A stretch of DNA of 27,792 nucleotides from JBDKUD01 sp050943315 (GTDB lineage Bacteria > Bacillota > Syntrophomonadia > Syntrophomonadales > Syntrophomonadaceae). The notes below the pieces were generated by a model. It was given only the letters and a program-made list of their open reading frames with translations. It made no database searches and was not told the DNA's origin. Below, in pieces: positions 15,040 to 22,005 of the stretch; positions within the stretch are counted from its first letter, which is position 1, and the number at the start of each line of letters is the position of its first letter. The DNA lies in assembly GCA_050943315.1 (NCBI GenBank), contig JBMNOY010000025.1:1-27792 (forward strand), given 5' to 3'. The position numbers and the translations under genes are program-made.

Positions 15040-16179
15040 GTGGATTTTAAACTTACCGAAGAACAGGAACTCATAAGGGAAAACATGCGTGAATTTACCA
15101 GACAGTATGTTGATCCCATTGCTGCAGAGATTGATGAAAGTGGACGTTACCCGGCTGAAGTAATTGCTAAACTGGCTGAGGGAGATTGGATGGGAATACC
15201 CTATCCTCAGGAATATGGCGGTGCAGGTGTTGACTATGTCACCTATGCTATTGTAATTGAAGAACTTTCACGGTCCTGCGCAGCTACTGGATTTACTTTA
15301 TCTTGCCATATTGGTCTGGCCAGTGGCCCTATCTATCATTTTGGTACTGAAGAACAGAAGCAAAAATTCCTGGTGCCGCTGTGCAAAGGCCAGAAGATAG
15401 GGGCATTCGCACTTACCGAGCCAGGGGCAGGAACAGACGTTGGTGCGGGTGCAACTACCGCTGTGCTGGAAGGTGACGAATATGTCTTAAATGGAACCAA
15501 AACCTTTACATCCAATGGTCCTGTGGCCGATACATTTGTAATTTTTGCGGTTACTGACAAGGCAGCAGGAACCAAGGGAATGAGTGCTTTTATTGTACCC
15601 AAGGATGCCCCGGGATTAAAAGTAGGCGAACATTTTATGAAAATGGGTATCCGGGCTTCTCAAACCTCAGAGATAATACTAAAGGATTGCCGCATTCCCA
15701 AGGAGAATCTGCTGGGCAAAGAGGGGCAGGGTTTCCGGATTGCTATGCAAACCCTTGACAATGGCCGTATTGGGATAGCTGCCCAGGCGGTAGGTATAAC
15801 CCAGGCTGCTCTGGACGAGTCAGTAAGTTACTCCAAACAAAGGATTCAATTTGGTAAGCCCATATCCAAGAATCAAGCTATTCAATGGATGATTGCCGAT
15901 ATGGCTACAGACCTGACCGCTGCCCGCTTCCTGACCTACAATGCTGCTTATCTTAAAGATCAGGGCCAACCATACAGTAAAGAGGCCTCTATGGCCAAGC
16001 TGTTTGCTGCTGAAATGGCAACCCGGCATACCTCCAAAGCAGTGCAAATCCATGGTGGTTACGGGTATATTAAAGGCCAAAAAGTGGAACGCTTAATGCG
16101 GGATGCCAAGATAACGGAAATCTATGAAGGCACTTCAGAAGCACAACGTATGGTAATTGCGGGAAATGTTCTGCGCTAA
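15040..16179 (+). CDS. acyl-CoA dehydrogenase (short-chain/butyryl-CoA type)
   Basis: This flavoenzyme oxidises an acyl-CoA to the 2-enoyl-CoA and gives electrons to ETF. At 379 residues it has normal length. Diagnostic blocks are the FAD/substrate motif FALTEPGAGTDVGA (125-140 region), FTSNGPVADTFVIFAV, QFGKPISKNQAIQWM and the C-terminal QIHGGYGYIKGQKVERLMRD. The catalytic base is expected to be E363 in IYEGTSEAQR, the position used by short-chain and butyryl-CoA dehydrogenases. I chose GTG 15040 over ATG 15031 because AAAGGGG (15024-15030) abuts the ATG but is 9 nt from the GTG, and MDFKLTEEQ is the usual family start. It heads an operon with etfB and etfA. Chain length is not determined by the visible motifs. 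Confidence 0.93.
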   Translation: MDFKLTEEQELIRENMREFTRQYVDPIAAEIDESGRYPAEVIAKLAEGDWMGIPYPQEYGGAGVDYVTYAIVIEELSRSCAATGFTLSCHIGLASGPIYHFGTEEQKQKFLVPLCKGQKIGAFALTEPGAGTDVGAGATTAVLEGDEYVLNGTKTFTSNGPVADTFVIFAVTDKAAGTKGMSAFIVPKDAPGLKVGEHFMKMGIRASQTSEIILKDCRIPKENLLGKEGQGFRIAMQTLDNGRIGIAAQAVGITQAALDESVSYSKQRIQFGKPISKNQAIQWMIADMATDLTAARFLTYNAAYLKDQGQPYSKEASMAKLFAAEMATRHTSKAVQIHGGYGYIKGQKVERLMRDAKITEIYEGTSEAQRMVIAGNVLR

Positions 16180-16229
16180 TCAGATTATTAGTACCCCTTA
16201 ATTATGCAGCAAAGTGAGGTGTTGCACCT

Positions 16230-16991
16230 TTGGATATAATAACCTGCTTCAAATGGGTTATTGATGAAGCATATATCAAAGTAGGTCCTTCCCGGGAACT
16301 GGACCTGGGATGGGTTGATTATAAGTTAAGTGATTACGACCGTAACGCCATTGAAGAGGCCATGCGCCTGAAGGATTTAGACGGGGGCAAGGTGGTAGCT
16401 GTAACCGTAGGACCCCCAGAGGCTACCAAAGGGTTGAAGGACGCTCTTTCCCGCGGGCCGGATGAGGCTATTTTTATCAATGATCCGGCATTTTCAGATT
16501 TGGAGCCGTCACAAACTGCATCTATCCTGGCAGAGGTTATCGGTTCACGCCTGAAGTATGATTTAATACTATGTGGTGAAGGGTCCAGTGACTTATATGC
16601 TCAGCAGGTGGGACCGAGGGTGGCAGAATTACTGGGAATTCCCTGTATCTCCTTCGTATCCCGGCTGGAGGTCAAAGACCGGCAAGTAACGGCCGAACGC
16701 AAAATGGAGGATGGAACAGAAGTAGTTACGGCACAACTGCCGGCTCTGATAACTGTTTTACCAGATATTAATTCACCGCGGATTCCAGGATTAAAGGACA
16801 CTCTGGCCGCTTCCAAAAAACCGGTAACGGATATTACCGGCGAAGAGCTCAAGAGTATTCCTGAGTCTTATTTAGAAACCAGGGAGGTAGCGGCTAATAC
16901 CATGGAACGTCAGTGTATTAAGTTTAATCCGGATGCGGCGGGAATAAAGGGGCTTGTCGAAGCCTTGTTAAAGGACGGCGTTATAGGATAA
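16230..16991 (+). CDS. etfB: electron transfer flavoprotein beta subunit
   Basis: This 253-residue subunit pairs with EtfA to accept electrons from the acyl-CoA dehydrogenase. The FixA/EtfB fold is shown by the N-terminal ITCFKWVIDE, the segment VVAVTVGPPEATKGLKDALSRG, the LICGEGSSDLYAQQVGPRVAELLGIP block and PALITVLPDINSPRIPGLKD. The start is TTG 16230, placed by GAGGTG (16216-16221) with about 8 nt spacing; no ATG lies near. It starts 50 nt after the dehydrogenase stop and 45 nt before etfA, so the three are one transcript. Whether this ETF is a simple carrier or an electron-bifurcating type cannot be settled by eye. Confidence 0.93.
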   Translation: MDIITCFKWVIDEAYIKVGPSRELDLGWVDYKLSDYDRNAIEEAMRLKDLDGGKVVAVTVGPPEATKGLKDALSRGPDEAIFINDPAFSDLEPSQTASILAEVIGSRLKYDLILCGEGSSDLYAQQVGPRVAELLGIPCISFVSRLEVKDRQVTAERKMEDGTEVVTAQLPALITVLPDINSPRIPGLKDTLAASKKPVTDITGEELKSIPESYLETREVAANTMERQCIKFNPDAAGIKGLVEALLKDGVIG

Positions 16992-17036
16992 TCATCCCTT
17001 CATCACCCGCATAATTACTTCAGGGAGGTGATATTT

Positions 17037-17999
17037 ATGCCTGGAGTTTGGATTTTAGCAGAAAATCGTGATCAAACTTTAGAGCTTTTAAACATTGGTA
17101 GAAATCTGGCCGATGCCATGAATACCGGATTGACCGCGTTCCTGAGCGGTGACCGGAACCTGGCGCAGGATTATATTGATTACGGTGCAGATGAGGTTCT
17201 AATTTTACCAGATCTGCCCCAAGATCAAATGTTAGATGCCTATATCCCAATAATAGTTGATGAAACCCGTAAGGGAGATCCGGATTTGTTTTTGATCTCT
17301 GCTACTTTGAGGGGCAAAGATGTCGCTGCGCGTGTGGCTGCACGACTGGATGTAGGGCTGTGCAGTCAGTGTACGGGATTAAGTCTTGATCCCCAGACCG
17401 GATTGGTGAACATGGAGCGCCTGGTTTATGGAGGTGCGGCTATTCAAAAGGTAGTATGTAGAAAGCGCCCCCAGATGGCTACTATTGCTCCCCGGGTATT
17501 TGATCCGGTTACGGTTCGGGAAGCTAGAGACGGCAAAATAAGAGAACTTCCCGCACCTCCTCCGGCAGCTGTTCATCTGGTAAACAAGAAAGCCAAAGAT
17601 CGTACGTCAGGCAGCTTGACTGAAGCCAAAATTGTAATATGTGCAGGACGGGGTATAGAAAAACAGGAGGACCTGGAGCTGGTCAATCAGCTGGCCGAAA
17701 TCGTAGGGGGAGAGATAGGTTGTACCAGGCCTCTATCCGAGGAGATGCACTGGCTGCCTGAGGATACCTGTATTGGTTTATCAGGTAAAGAGATAAAACC
17801 AGATCTTTATTTGGGCCTGGGAGTATCAGGGCAAATTCAGCATATCACTGGTATCAAGGATTCCCGTATAATATGTGCTGTAAACAGTGATGAAAATGCA
17901 CCTATTTTTGAAGTGGCCAATTACGGCATAGTAGGGAATCTGTATGAAGTAGTACCGGAACTCAACCGACAATTAGATCAGGTTATAAACAAGAAATAA
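17037..17999 (+). CDS. etfA: electron transfer flavoprotein alpha subunit
   Basis: This 320-residue subunit carries the electron-transferring FAD in its C-terminal domain (about 200-315). Visible FAD-binding segments are IGCTRP, GLGVSGQIQHITGIKDS and NYGIVGNLYEVVPEL. The loop that normally reads QVGQTG is CIGLSG here (Ser249 in place of Thr, Leu248 in place of Gln), which could shift the flavin potential. The N-terminal domain (1-190) includes ISATLRGKDVAARVAARLDVGL, the usual superfamily motif. ATG 17037 follows GGAGG (17024-17028) by 8 nt. It closes the operon; a strong terminator begins 20 nt after the stop. The likely electron acceptor is the Fe-S oxidoreductase encoded at 24.0 kb. Confidence 0.94.
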   Translation: MPGVWILAENRDQTLELLNIGRNLADAMNTGLTAFLSGDRNLAQDYIDYGADEVLILPDLPQDQMLDAYIPIIVDETRKGDPDLFLISATLRGKDVAARVAARLDVGLCSQCTGLSLDPQTGLVNMERLVYGGAAIQKVVCRKRPQMATIAPRVFDPVTVREARDGKIRELPAPPPAAVHLVNKKAKDRTSGSLTEAKIVICAGRGIEKQEDLELVNQLAEIVGGEIGCTRPLSEEMHWLPEDTCIGLSGKEIKPDLYLGLGVSGQIQHITGIKDSRIICAVNSDENAPIFEVANYGIVGNLYEVVPELNRQLDQVINKK

Positions 18000-18018
18000 G
18001 TAAATGAACGGTTAATTG

Positions 18019-18045
18019 GGCGCCCGCTGGGGCGCCTTTTCTTTT
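18019..18045 (+). terminator. intrinsic terminator of the dehydrogenase-ETF operon
   Basis: GGCGCCC (18019-18025) and GGGCGCC (18030-18036) form a 7-bp all-GC stem with a 4-nt loop, followed by TTTTCTTTT (18037-18045). Confidence 0.93.
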
Positions 18046-18156
18046 GTCAGCCATTAACCGGCTGCCAGCTTGGCTAACCGCCGCTATAGCTGACTAAGTC
18101 CGCTAAACCGGGGGCCAGGATATTTACCCTGGCCAGCCCTTTGAAAAAACATAGCG

Positions 18157-18876
18157 TCAGGAATAGGCGAGATGATAATAAGTCTGCGGACCAACCAGGC
18201 CATCAGCTCTAATACCTGCTGAGCGCTGCAGAGATCTGACGGCTGCCTGAGTTGCCGGGCCAAATTTACCGTCTGTAGCCCCGGAGGAAAAACCCAGCTC
18301 TCTTAAATGCACCTGCAGGAAGTAAACATCATAACCCTGGTTTCGTTCGAATCTATTTCTTTGCAAATATCTACCCCCCATATGCGTGTGACGAAAAACT
18401 TCAACCAGGGTTTGCGGCCCCACAACACCATCCTGGGTTAGTCCGCGGTCCTGTTGAAATAGCCTTACAGCTGCCCGGGTCCTGGTGCCAAACTGGCCAT
18501 CAGCCGGGCGTCCCAGGGCCTGGGCATATTTTTTGGCCGTACTGGCTAAACGGTTCTGCAAGACCCAGACGTCTCTTCCGGATGAACCCCGGCTGAGGGT
18601 TCGGGAGCCAAATACCATGGCGTCAGCAGGAAGGTAGGGATCGGTTGGCTGTCCCAGAAATAAAAAAGTAACCGGGCCTACTATACCATCTGCGGTAAGT
18701 CCGAAATACTCCTGAAATTTCCTGACACTGGCTTCAGTTTGGGGTCCAAAACCTCCTTCAGAGATAGACGAACTTATTGTTCTGGGTAGATTATTCAACA
18801 GGTATTGAAGTATTTCCACATCAGTACCTGATACGCCCCGCTCTAGCACGCGGCTGCCAAAATTGATATATGCCAA
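18157..18876 (-). CDS. peptidoglycan-binding protein with three PG_binding_1 repeats
   Basis: This 239-residue protein is made almost entirely of three PG_binding_1 domains (about 8-72, 86-160 and 170-237). Each follows the scheme of Gly-x-Asp-Val then LQ, Asp-G-x-FG-x-x-T, and DG-x-VGP-x-T. There is no signal peptide, TM segment or catalytic domain. The start is TTG 18876, fixed by AGGAGG (18885-18890) 8 nt upstream. Such stand-alone PG-binding proteins without export signal in clostridia may act in the mother cell during cortex formation; a sporulation-type promoter upstream would agree with this. A 7-bp hairpin (18113-18119 with 18128-18134) lies beyond the stop but has no T-run. Function beyond glycan binding is not known. 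Confidence 0.88.
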   Translation of the reverse strand: MAYINFGSRVLERGVSGTDVEILQYLLNNLPRTISSSISEGGFGPQTEASVRKFQEYFGLTADGIVGPVTFLFLGQPTDPYLPADAMVFGSRTLSRGSSGRDVWVLQNRLASTAKKYAQALGRPADGQFGTRTRAAVRLFQQDRGLTQDGVVGPQTLVEVFRHTHMGGRYLQRNRFERNQGYDVYFLQVHLRELGFSSGATDGKFGPATQAAVRSLQRSAGIRADGLVGPQTYYHLAYS

Positions 18877-18906
18877 TTTTCTGACCTCCTGATAATCGAC
18901 TTATTC

Positions 18907-18934
18907 TAATTTATGAGACTGTATTATAAGTGGT
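18907..18934 (-). promoter_or_regulatory. possible sigma-K/sigma-E-like sporulation promoter
   Basis: On the minus strand AC (18933-18934) precedes CATAAATTA (18907-18915) by 17 nt, matching the AC / CATAnnnTA pattern of mother-cell sigma-K promoters. Its predicted start site falls about 10 nt upstream of the SD. A TATAAT also occurs within the spacer (18922-18927 region), so a vegetative promoter is possible, though it lacks a convincing -35. Confidence 0.3.
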
Positions 18935-19049
18935 TACAATCTATTGAAGCTGGTATTAAACAATCTTTACTATGCCGGGGCTTAACGAAAAACCTGGTTA
19001 AAATAGTATTAAAAAAGAGTTAAAATTAAAGCAGATGGGAGGCTTAATA

Positions 19050-20045
19050 ATGAAGTTGGATGATAGCGATATTATTAGTCTGTTATATGAATCCCCATGG
19101 TTATTGGACAACCGGTATGTTATCAGCGATATTAGCGGCAGTCAGGGCAAAGGAAGAAAGGTGAATGTGGGGAGGAACGGTTTCTCAAGGGAGATAGAAT
19201 TACTGTTTAAAGATACCCGGGATAACCGTCCGGTAATTGTTGAGATTCACAAATCGAGGATTGATAGGGATGATGTGGCCCGCATTTTGGAATATCGGTC
19301 ACTGGTTGCTTCGATGGACGAAAATTTGAGGTCAGCGTGGCAAACCGAGTTTGGCCCCAACTTTTTTTCTCCTAAATTGCTGCTTATAGGGACCGAAGCT
19401 AACGAGGAAGTCATTATCAGTGCTAATTTGGCGGGCATCGAAATTAGGCTGTTAAAAGGCCTGGAAGCCTTGGAACTCAACTTCGCAGGGATTAATCAGA
19501 TTGCTGAGAAACTTACCCAGTGGGATAAGTTCCTGAAGTCGGGTAACCGGACTATAATAGACCGGAACCAGTGGGTGGAAGAAATCTATGCCAAAATCAG
19601 ACACTTCGTGGATAATTACGGTAATGAAGATATTGCCACGATTAGTTCATTATGCCGAACCTCACTGAAAAACTCCTATGTCAGAGGGCAGGCTTTTCCC
19701 TTTCTGAATATTCCCATAAGGTATCAGGATAAGGAACTACTGGGGTTTTACGAATACTGCAACAGCGAGTTGTGCTTTGATGAACACTTTATTTATTGTG
19801 ACTTTATCATCGAGCCCAGTTATTATAGTACTAATAAAGATGATCAAACCAGCGAAATAACCGTTAGTAAAGCCAAAGCCGTTTTAAAACAGAGGGGCTA
19901 TGAAATTATTGCTTATGAAAATGGGATGGCAACTATTAAAATAGACAGAACAGTCTTAGAACAGGATGAAGAGTTTCAAAAGCTATTAAAGAAGTTAACT
20001 GATGACGCTATAGATATTCAGAAGGAAGTCATTATGGAGATATAG
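19050..20045 (+). CDS. uncharacterised protein with PD-(D/E)XK nuclease-like N-terminal core
   Basis: I do not recognise a named family for this 331-residue protein. ATG 19050 is set by GGGAGG (19037-19042). Residues about 10-85 resemble the DUF91/NucS-type PD-(D/E)XK core: SREIELLF (E50 at the acidic position), VIVEIHKS (E65-x-H67 where a nuclease has E-x-K) and VARILEYRSLV in place of the usual Q-I-L-x-Y helix. His67 instead of Lys, with Lys68 next to it, leaves activity open. The rest (about 150-331) is mixed alpha/beta, has no signal or TM segment and contains several Cys without a metal pattern. It is followed after a weak hairpin by a 90-residue orphan gene. It could be a DNA-repair or restriction-related nuclease, or a binding protein on the same fold. 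Confidence 0.75.
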   Translation: MKLDDSDIISLLYESPWLLDNRYVISDISGSQGKGRKVNVGRNGFSREIELLFKDTRDNRPVIVEIHKSRIDRDDVARILEYRSLVASMDENLRSAWQTEFGPNFFSPKLLLIGTEANEEVIISANLAGIEIRLLKGLEALELNFAGINQIAEKLTQWDKFLKSGNRTIIDRNQWVEEIYAKIRHFVDNYGNEDIATISSLCRTSLKNSYVRGQAFPFLNIPIRYQDKELLGFYEYCNSELCFDEHFIYCDFIIEPSYYSTNKDDQTSEITVSKAKAVLKQRGYEIIAYENGMATIKIDRTVLEQDEEFQKLLKKLTDDAIDIQKEVIMEI

Positions 20046-20114
20046 GCTTATTCAGGTTAGCGGCATTAAGTTTTGAAGTGGATACATAAAAACCTGGTGC
20101 CTGGATAAAATAAC

Positions 20115-20134
20115 AAAAGGTTATTAACCTTTTT
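20115..20134 (+). terminator. weak hairpin between two orphan genes
   Basis: AAAAGGTT (20115-20122) pairs with AACCTTTT (20126-20133) around a 3-nt loop, ending in five Ts. The stem is mostly A-T, so termination would be partial at best. It sits 21 nt before the start of the next gene and could instead modulate translation. Confidence 0.4.
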
Positions 20135-20154
20135 GTTTGAAGGAGGACCGGGTA

Positions 20155-20427
20155 ATGCAGAATTTACAAGGTAAAGTTATCAGCAAAGATAAGTTCCTGG
20201 AATACGGCACCTATGCCAAGGAAGAATACGAGGGATTAATCGTTGGGTCTGATGTAGAACGGGGTTATTACAATATCGGCATACAATTGGACGAAGATAA
20301 AATCCTGGTAGTTGATAGGGCACGGGACAAAGATGTTCATCAGAGACTTGAGCAGTGGGTGCCGAAGATTCAGGAGATACAGAGAGAACACGGGGTAAAC
20401 AATGACTTGCAAAACTATACCAGGTGA
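20155..20427 (+). CDS. small uncharacterised protein (90 aa)
   Basis: I do not recognise this protein. ATG 20155 has the strong SD GAAGGAGGA (20139-20147). The sequence is soluble and charged: a beta-rich first part (VISKDKFLEYGTYAKEEYEG, then YYNIGIQLDEDKILVVDRA) and a helical C-terminus (VHQRLEQWVPKIQEIQREHG). There is no signal, TM or Cys motif. It follows the PD-(D/E)XK-like gene on the same strand, separated by 109 nt and a weak hairpin, so a functional link is possible but unproven. Strong SD and normal codon use support a real gene. Confidence 0.72.
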   Translation: MQNLQGKVISKDKFLEYGTYAKEEYEGLIVGSDVERGYYNIGIQLDEDKILVVDRARDKDVHQRLEQWVPKIQEIQREHGVNNDLQNYTR

Positions 20428-20583
20428 GCGTGAGGTATGCAGATGTTAGAGATATGACACATTCGTGTGAGTATGAACGGATTTCCAACCAGTTTAAAGA
20501 TAGCCGGCTCGAAGCTGGGAGGTTTTGTGAAATAATTTTTAACGCTCAATACAACTGAATACTTAAACTATAAAGATAAAATT

Positions 20584-20606
20584 AGGGGGGTGTACCCCCT
20601 TTTTTT
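20584..20606 (+). terminator. intrinsic terminator upstream of the DUF4013 gene
   Basis: AGGGGG (20584-20589) pairs with CCCCCT (20595-20600) around GTGTA, followed by seven Ts (20600-20606). It is 157 nt beyond the stop of the 90-residue gene and 61 nt before the next start. The gap 20428-20583 shows no convincing gene. TATAAT boxes at 20631-20636 and 20639-20644 after the terminator may drive the next gene, without a clear -35. Confidence 0.88.
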
Positions 20607-20667
20607 GTGTTTAAGTACATTATTTTGCTGTATAATTATATAATTTCAGTAGGGAGGGGAGACACTA

Positions 20668-21246
20668 ATGCACTATAAGGAATTACTGGCTTTTCCATTT
20701 AAAGACCCGGAATGGGTAAAAAAGATTATCTTAGGCTGCTTTATATCTATTGTACCCGTACTTAATATACTGGCCATTGGTTACTTTACGGAATGTATCC
20801 GCATTGGCATCAGAGGAGAAAAAAGGCTGCCGGATTGGGAGGATATGGGGGACCTGGCTAAAAAAGGCGTGACAGCCCTGGTCATAATTATGGCCTATAT
20901 GCTGATTCCCTTCATAATCCTGTTATTGCCCGGACCGGGGGTCTTTTTGCTGGTCCTGCTTTTTGTGCTGGCAGGCGTTATGCTGCCCATGGCCCTGGCT
21001 AACTACATAGTTAACATGAATATTGCCTCCGCGTTTAACTTTCAGCAAATATTTTACCAAATCGGCCGCGTAACTAATGACTATCTAGTAGCCTATTTGG
21101 TGCTGGTTCTAGTGTATACCTTGTGTGGTTTAATATTTTTTGGTGCACCACTGGCAGCTTTCCTTGGTTCCCTGCTGATATTTTATTCCGGGGTAGTATA
21201 CTTTACCCTGGTAGGATTGCTATATCATATAGCTGTATACGGGTAG
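20668..21246 (+). CDS. DUF4013 membrane protein
   Basis: This 192-residue protein begins HYKELLAFPFKDPEWVKKI and continues ISIVPVLNILAIGYFTECIR, the recognisable DUF4013 opening, followed by LPDWEDM. Hydrophobic segments lie around residues 22-42, 68-90, 92-112, 133-158 and 160-188, giving an integral inner-membrane protein of unknown function. The start has a strong SD (GGGAGGGGAG, 20651-20660). It stands alone between a terminator and the tRNA promoter. Confidence 0.85.
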   Translation: MHYKELLAFPFKDPEWVKKIILGCFISIVPVLNILAIGYFTECIRIGIRGEKRLPDWEDMGDLAKKGVTALVIIMAYMLIPFIILLLPGPGVFLLVLLFVLAGVMLPMALANYIVNMNIASAFNFQQIFYQIGRVTNDYLVAYLVLVLVYTLCGLIFFGAPLAAFLGSLLIFYSGVVYFTLVGLLYHIAVYG

Positions 21247-21279
21247 TAAAGGTTATTAGATAAATACTAAAGCTTAACC

Positions 21280-21308
21280 TTGAATTTATTCTCACTATAA
21301 GGTACAAT
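21280..21308 (+). promoter_or_regulatory. sigma-A promoter of tRNA-Pro
   Basis: TTGAAT (21280-21285), a 17-nt spacer and TACAAT (21303-21308) place a start site a few nucleotides before the tRNA at 21320. Confidence 0.75.
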
Positions 21309-21319
21309 AGGTGTTGCGT

Positions 21320-21396
21320 CGGGATGTGGCGAAGCTTGGTATCGCGCTCGGTTCGGGACCGAGAGCTCGCAGGTTCAAATCCTGTCATCCCGACCA
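21320..21396 (+). tRNA. tRNA-Pro, anticodon CGG
   Basis: The 77-nt sequence folds as a full cloverleaf. The acceptor arm CGGGATG pairs with CATCCCG, the D-arm includes TTGGT, the anticodon stem CTCGG/CCGAG encloses TTCGGGA with anticodon CGG (21354-21356), and the T-arm CAGG-TTCAAAT-CCTG follows. Discriminator A and an encoded CCA end are present. It closely resembles bacterial tRNA-Pro(CGG) and reads CCG codons. A short 5-bp hairpin and pyrimidine-rich stretch follow, too weak to call as terminator. Confidence 0.97.
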
Positions 21397-21530
21397 TTTT
21401 TATTTAAACAAACGCCTGTATATAGGCGCTCTCCTTCCCTTCTTCCTTCTAATAAAAGACATTCATTTGATTTATGGAATCCACTCTTGCCTTATGGCTA
21501 TAAATACCAATAGATTATTAATTGAATCCG

Positions 21531-21539
21531 TGATAATAT
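21531..21539 (+). promoter_or_regulatory. extended -10 box upstream of the structured RNA
   Basis: TGATAATAT is a TG-n-TAATAT extended -10, predicting a start near 21546. No clear -35 is present. The first transcribed bases would include a small hairpin, GGGCT-TAAT-AGCCC (21555-21568). Confidence 0.35.
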
Positions 21540-21584
21540 GATAATCGTTTGAGGGGGCTTAATAGCCCACAGACCTAAAAAAGA

Positions 21585-21767
21585 ATATACATATTCTGGA
21601 ATACTCGTCAAGCTCTTATTTTGAACCTACAGAGTTAATACGGGAGTTCTGACCGGGGTGCAGATATCGGGCCCTCCTGGAAGGGAAGATAGAAACATTC
21701 CTAAGAGCACCCACCTATCGAAGGATAGGTGTCAAAATAGAGCAACGGTATTTTGGGTATTGTAGAA
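21585..21767 (+). ncRNA. structured rod-shaped noncoding RNA, possibly 6S (SsrS)-like
   Basis: About 180 nt fold into a long hairpin rod typical in size of 6S RNA. From outside inwards: 21588-21594 with 21757-21764 (one bulge), 21596-21605 with 21747-21756 (10 bp, some G-U), and 21612-21624 with 21732-21743 (12 bp, one bulged T). The apical part contains GGGTGC/GCACCC (21656-21661 with 21707-21712), a small arm CAGAG/TTCTG (21630-21651) and a perfect 8-bp hairpin CACCTATC-GAAG-GATAGGTG (21712-21731). No ORF with an SD lies in it, and a strong terminator follows at once. The class is inferred from shape, length and a general resemblance to clostridial 6S RNAs; 6S would bind the RNA polymerase-sigma-A holoenzyme. 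An alternative is a cis-acting leader of the downstream peptidase gene. Confidence 0.55.
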
Positions 21768-21770
21768 AAC

Positions 21771-21798
21771 AACCGTGGAGATTTTCCACGGTTTTTTT
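21771..21798 (+). terminator. intrinsic terminator of the structured RNA
   Basis: AACCGTGGA (21771-21779) pairs with TCCACGGTT (21785-21793) around a 5-nt loop, with seven Ts at 21792-21798. ACGGT at 21745-21749 could pair alternatively with ACCGT (21772-21776), so an antiterminator arrangement is conceivable. Confidence 0.93.
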
Positions 21799-21844
21799 GT
21801 GCCCGTAATCACAGCAGGATTTACCAGCGTACCTTTTATTACCT

Positions 21845-21874
21845 TTGACGGTATCAAAATGATAAAGATAGAAT
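21845..21874 (+). promoter_or_regulatory. candidate sigma-A promoter of the secreted peptidase gene
   Basis: TTGACG (21845-21850), an 18-nt spacer and TAGAAT (21869-21874) lie about 130 nt upstream of the peptidase ATG. Because it is downstream of the terminator at 21771-21798, the peptidase could be transcribed independently of the structured RNA. The remaining stretch up to 22005 shows no gene. Confidence 0.5.
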
Positions 21875-22005
21875 TGAATGTATAATAAGCAATACAGATA
21901 CAGTAATGGAATATAGACACTATATTAGGGGGTGATAGTGAACCAGGCCAACAAGTAAGGTGGTTTGAATATTTGACATAGTTTGGCGTTGACCGGGAGG
22001 ATATT

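Noticed and set aside
18113..18134. Terminator of the peptidoglycan-binding gene
   Set aside because: The 7-bp stem is sound, but on the minus strand it is followed by CCCGG rather than Ts.
20180..20488. Minus-strand frame opposite the 90-residue gene
   Set aside because: No SD and no recognisable motif; the plus-strand frame has a strong SD.
21413..21428. Terminator after tRNA-Pro
   Set aside because: The stem is only 5 bp (CGCCT/AGGCG) and is followed by mixed pyrimidines, not a T-run.
21546..21798. Assignment of the structured RNA to TPP, c-di-AMP (ydaO), c-di-GMP-I, SAM-I or T-box elements
   Set aside because: A GGGGTGC segment recalls TPP, and a peptidase downstream recalls ydaO, but the other obligatory conserved segments of each class are missing.
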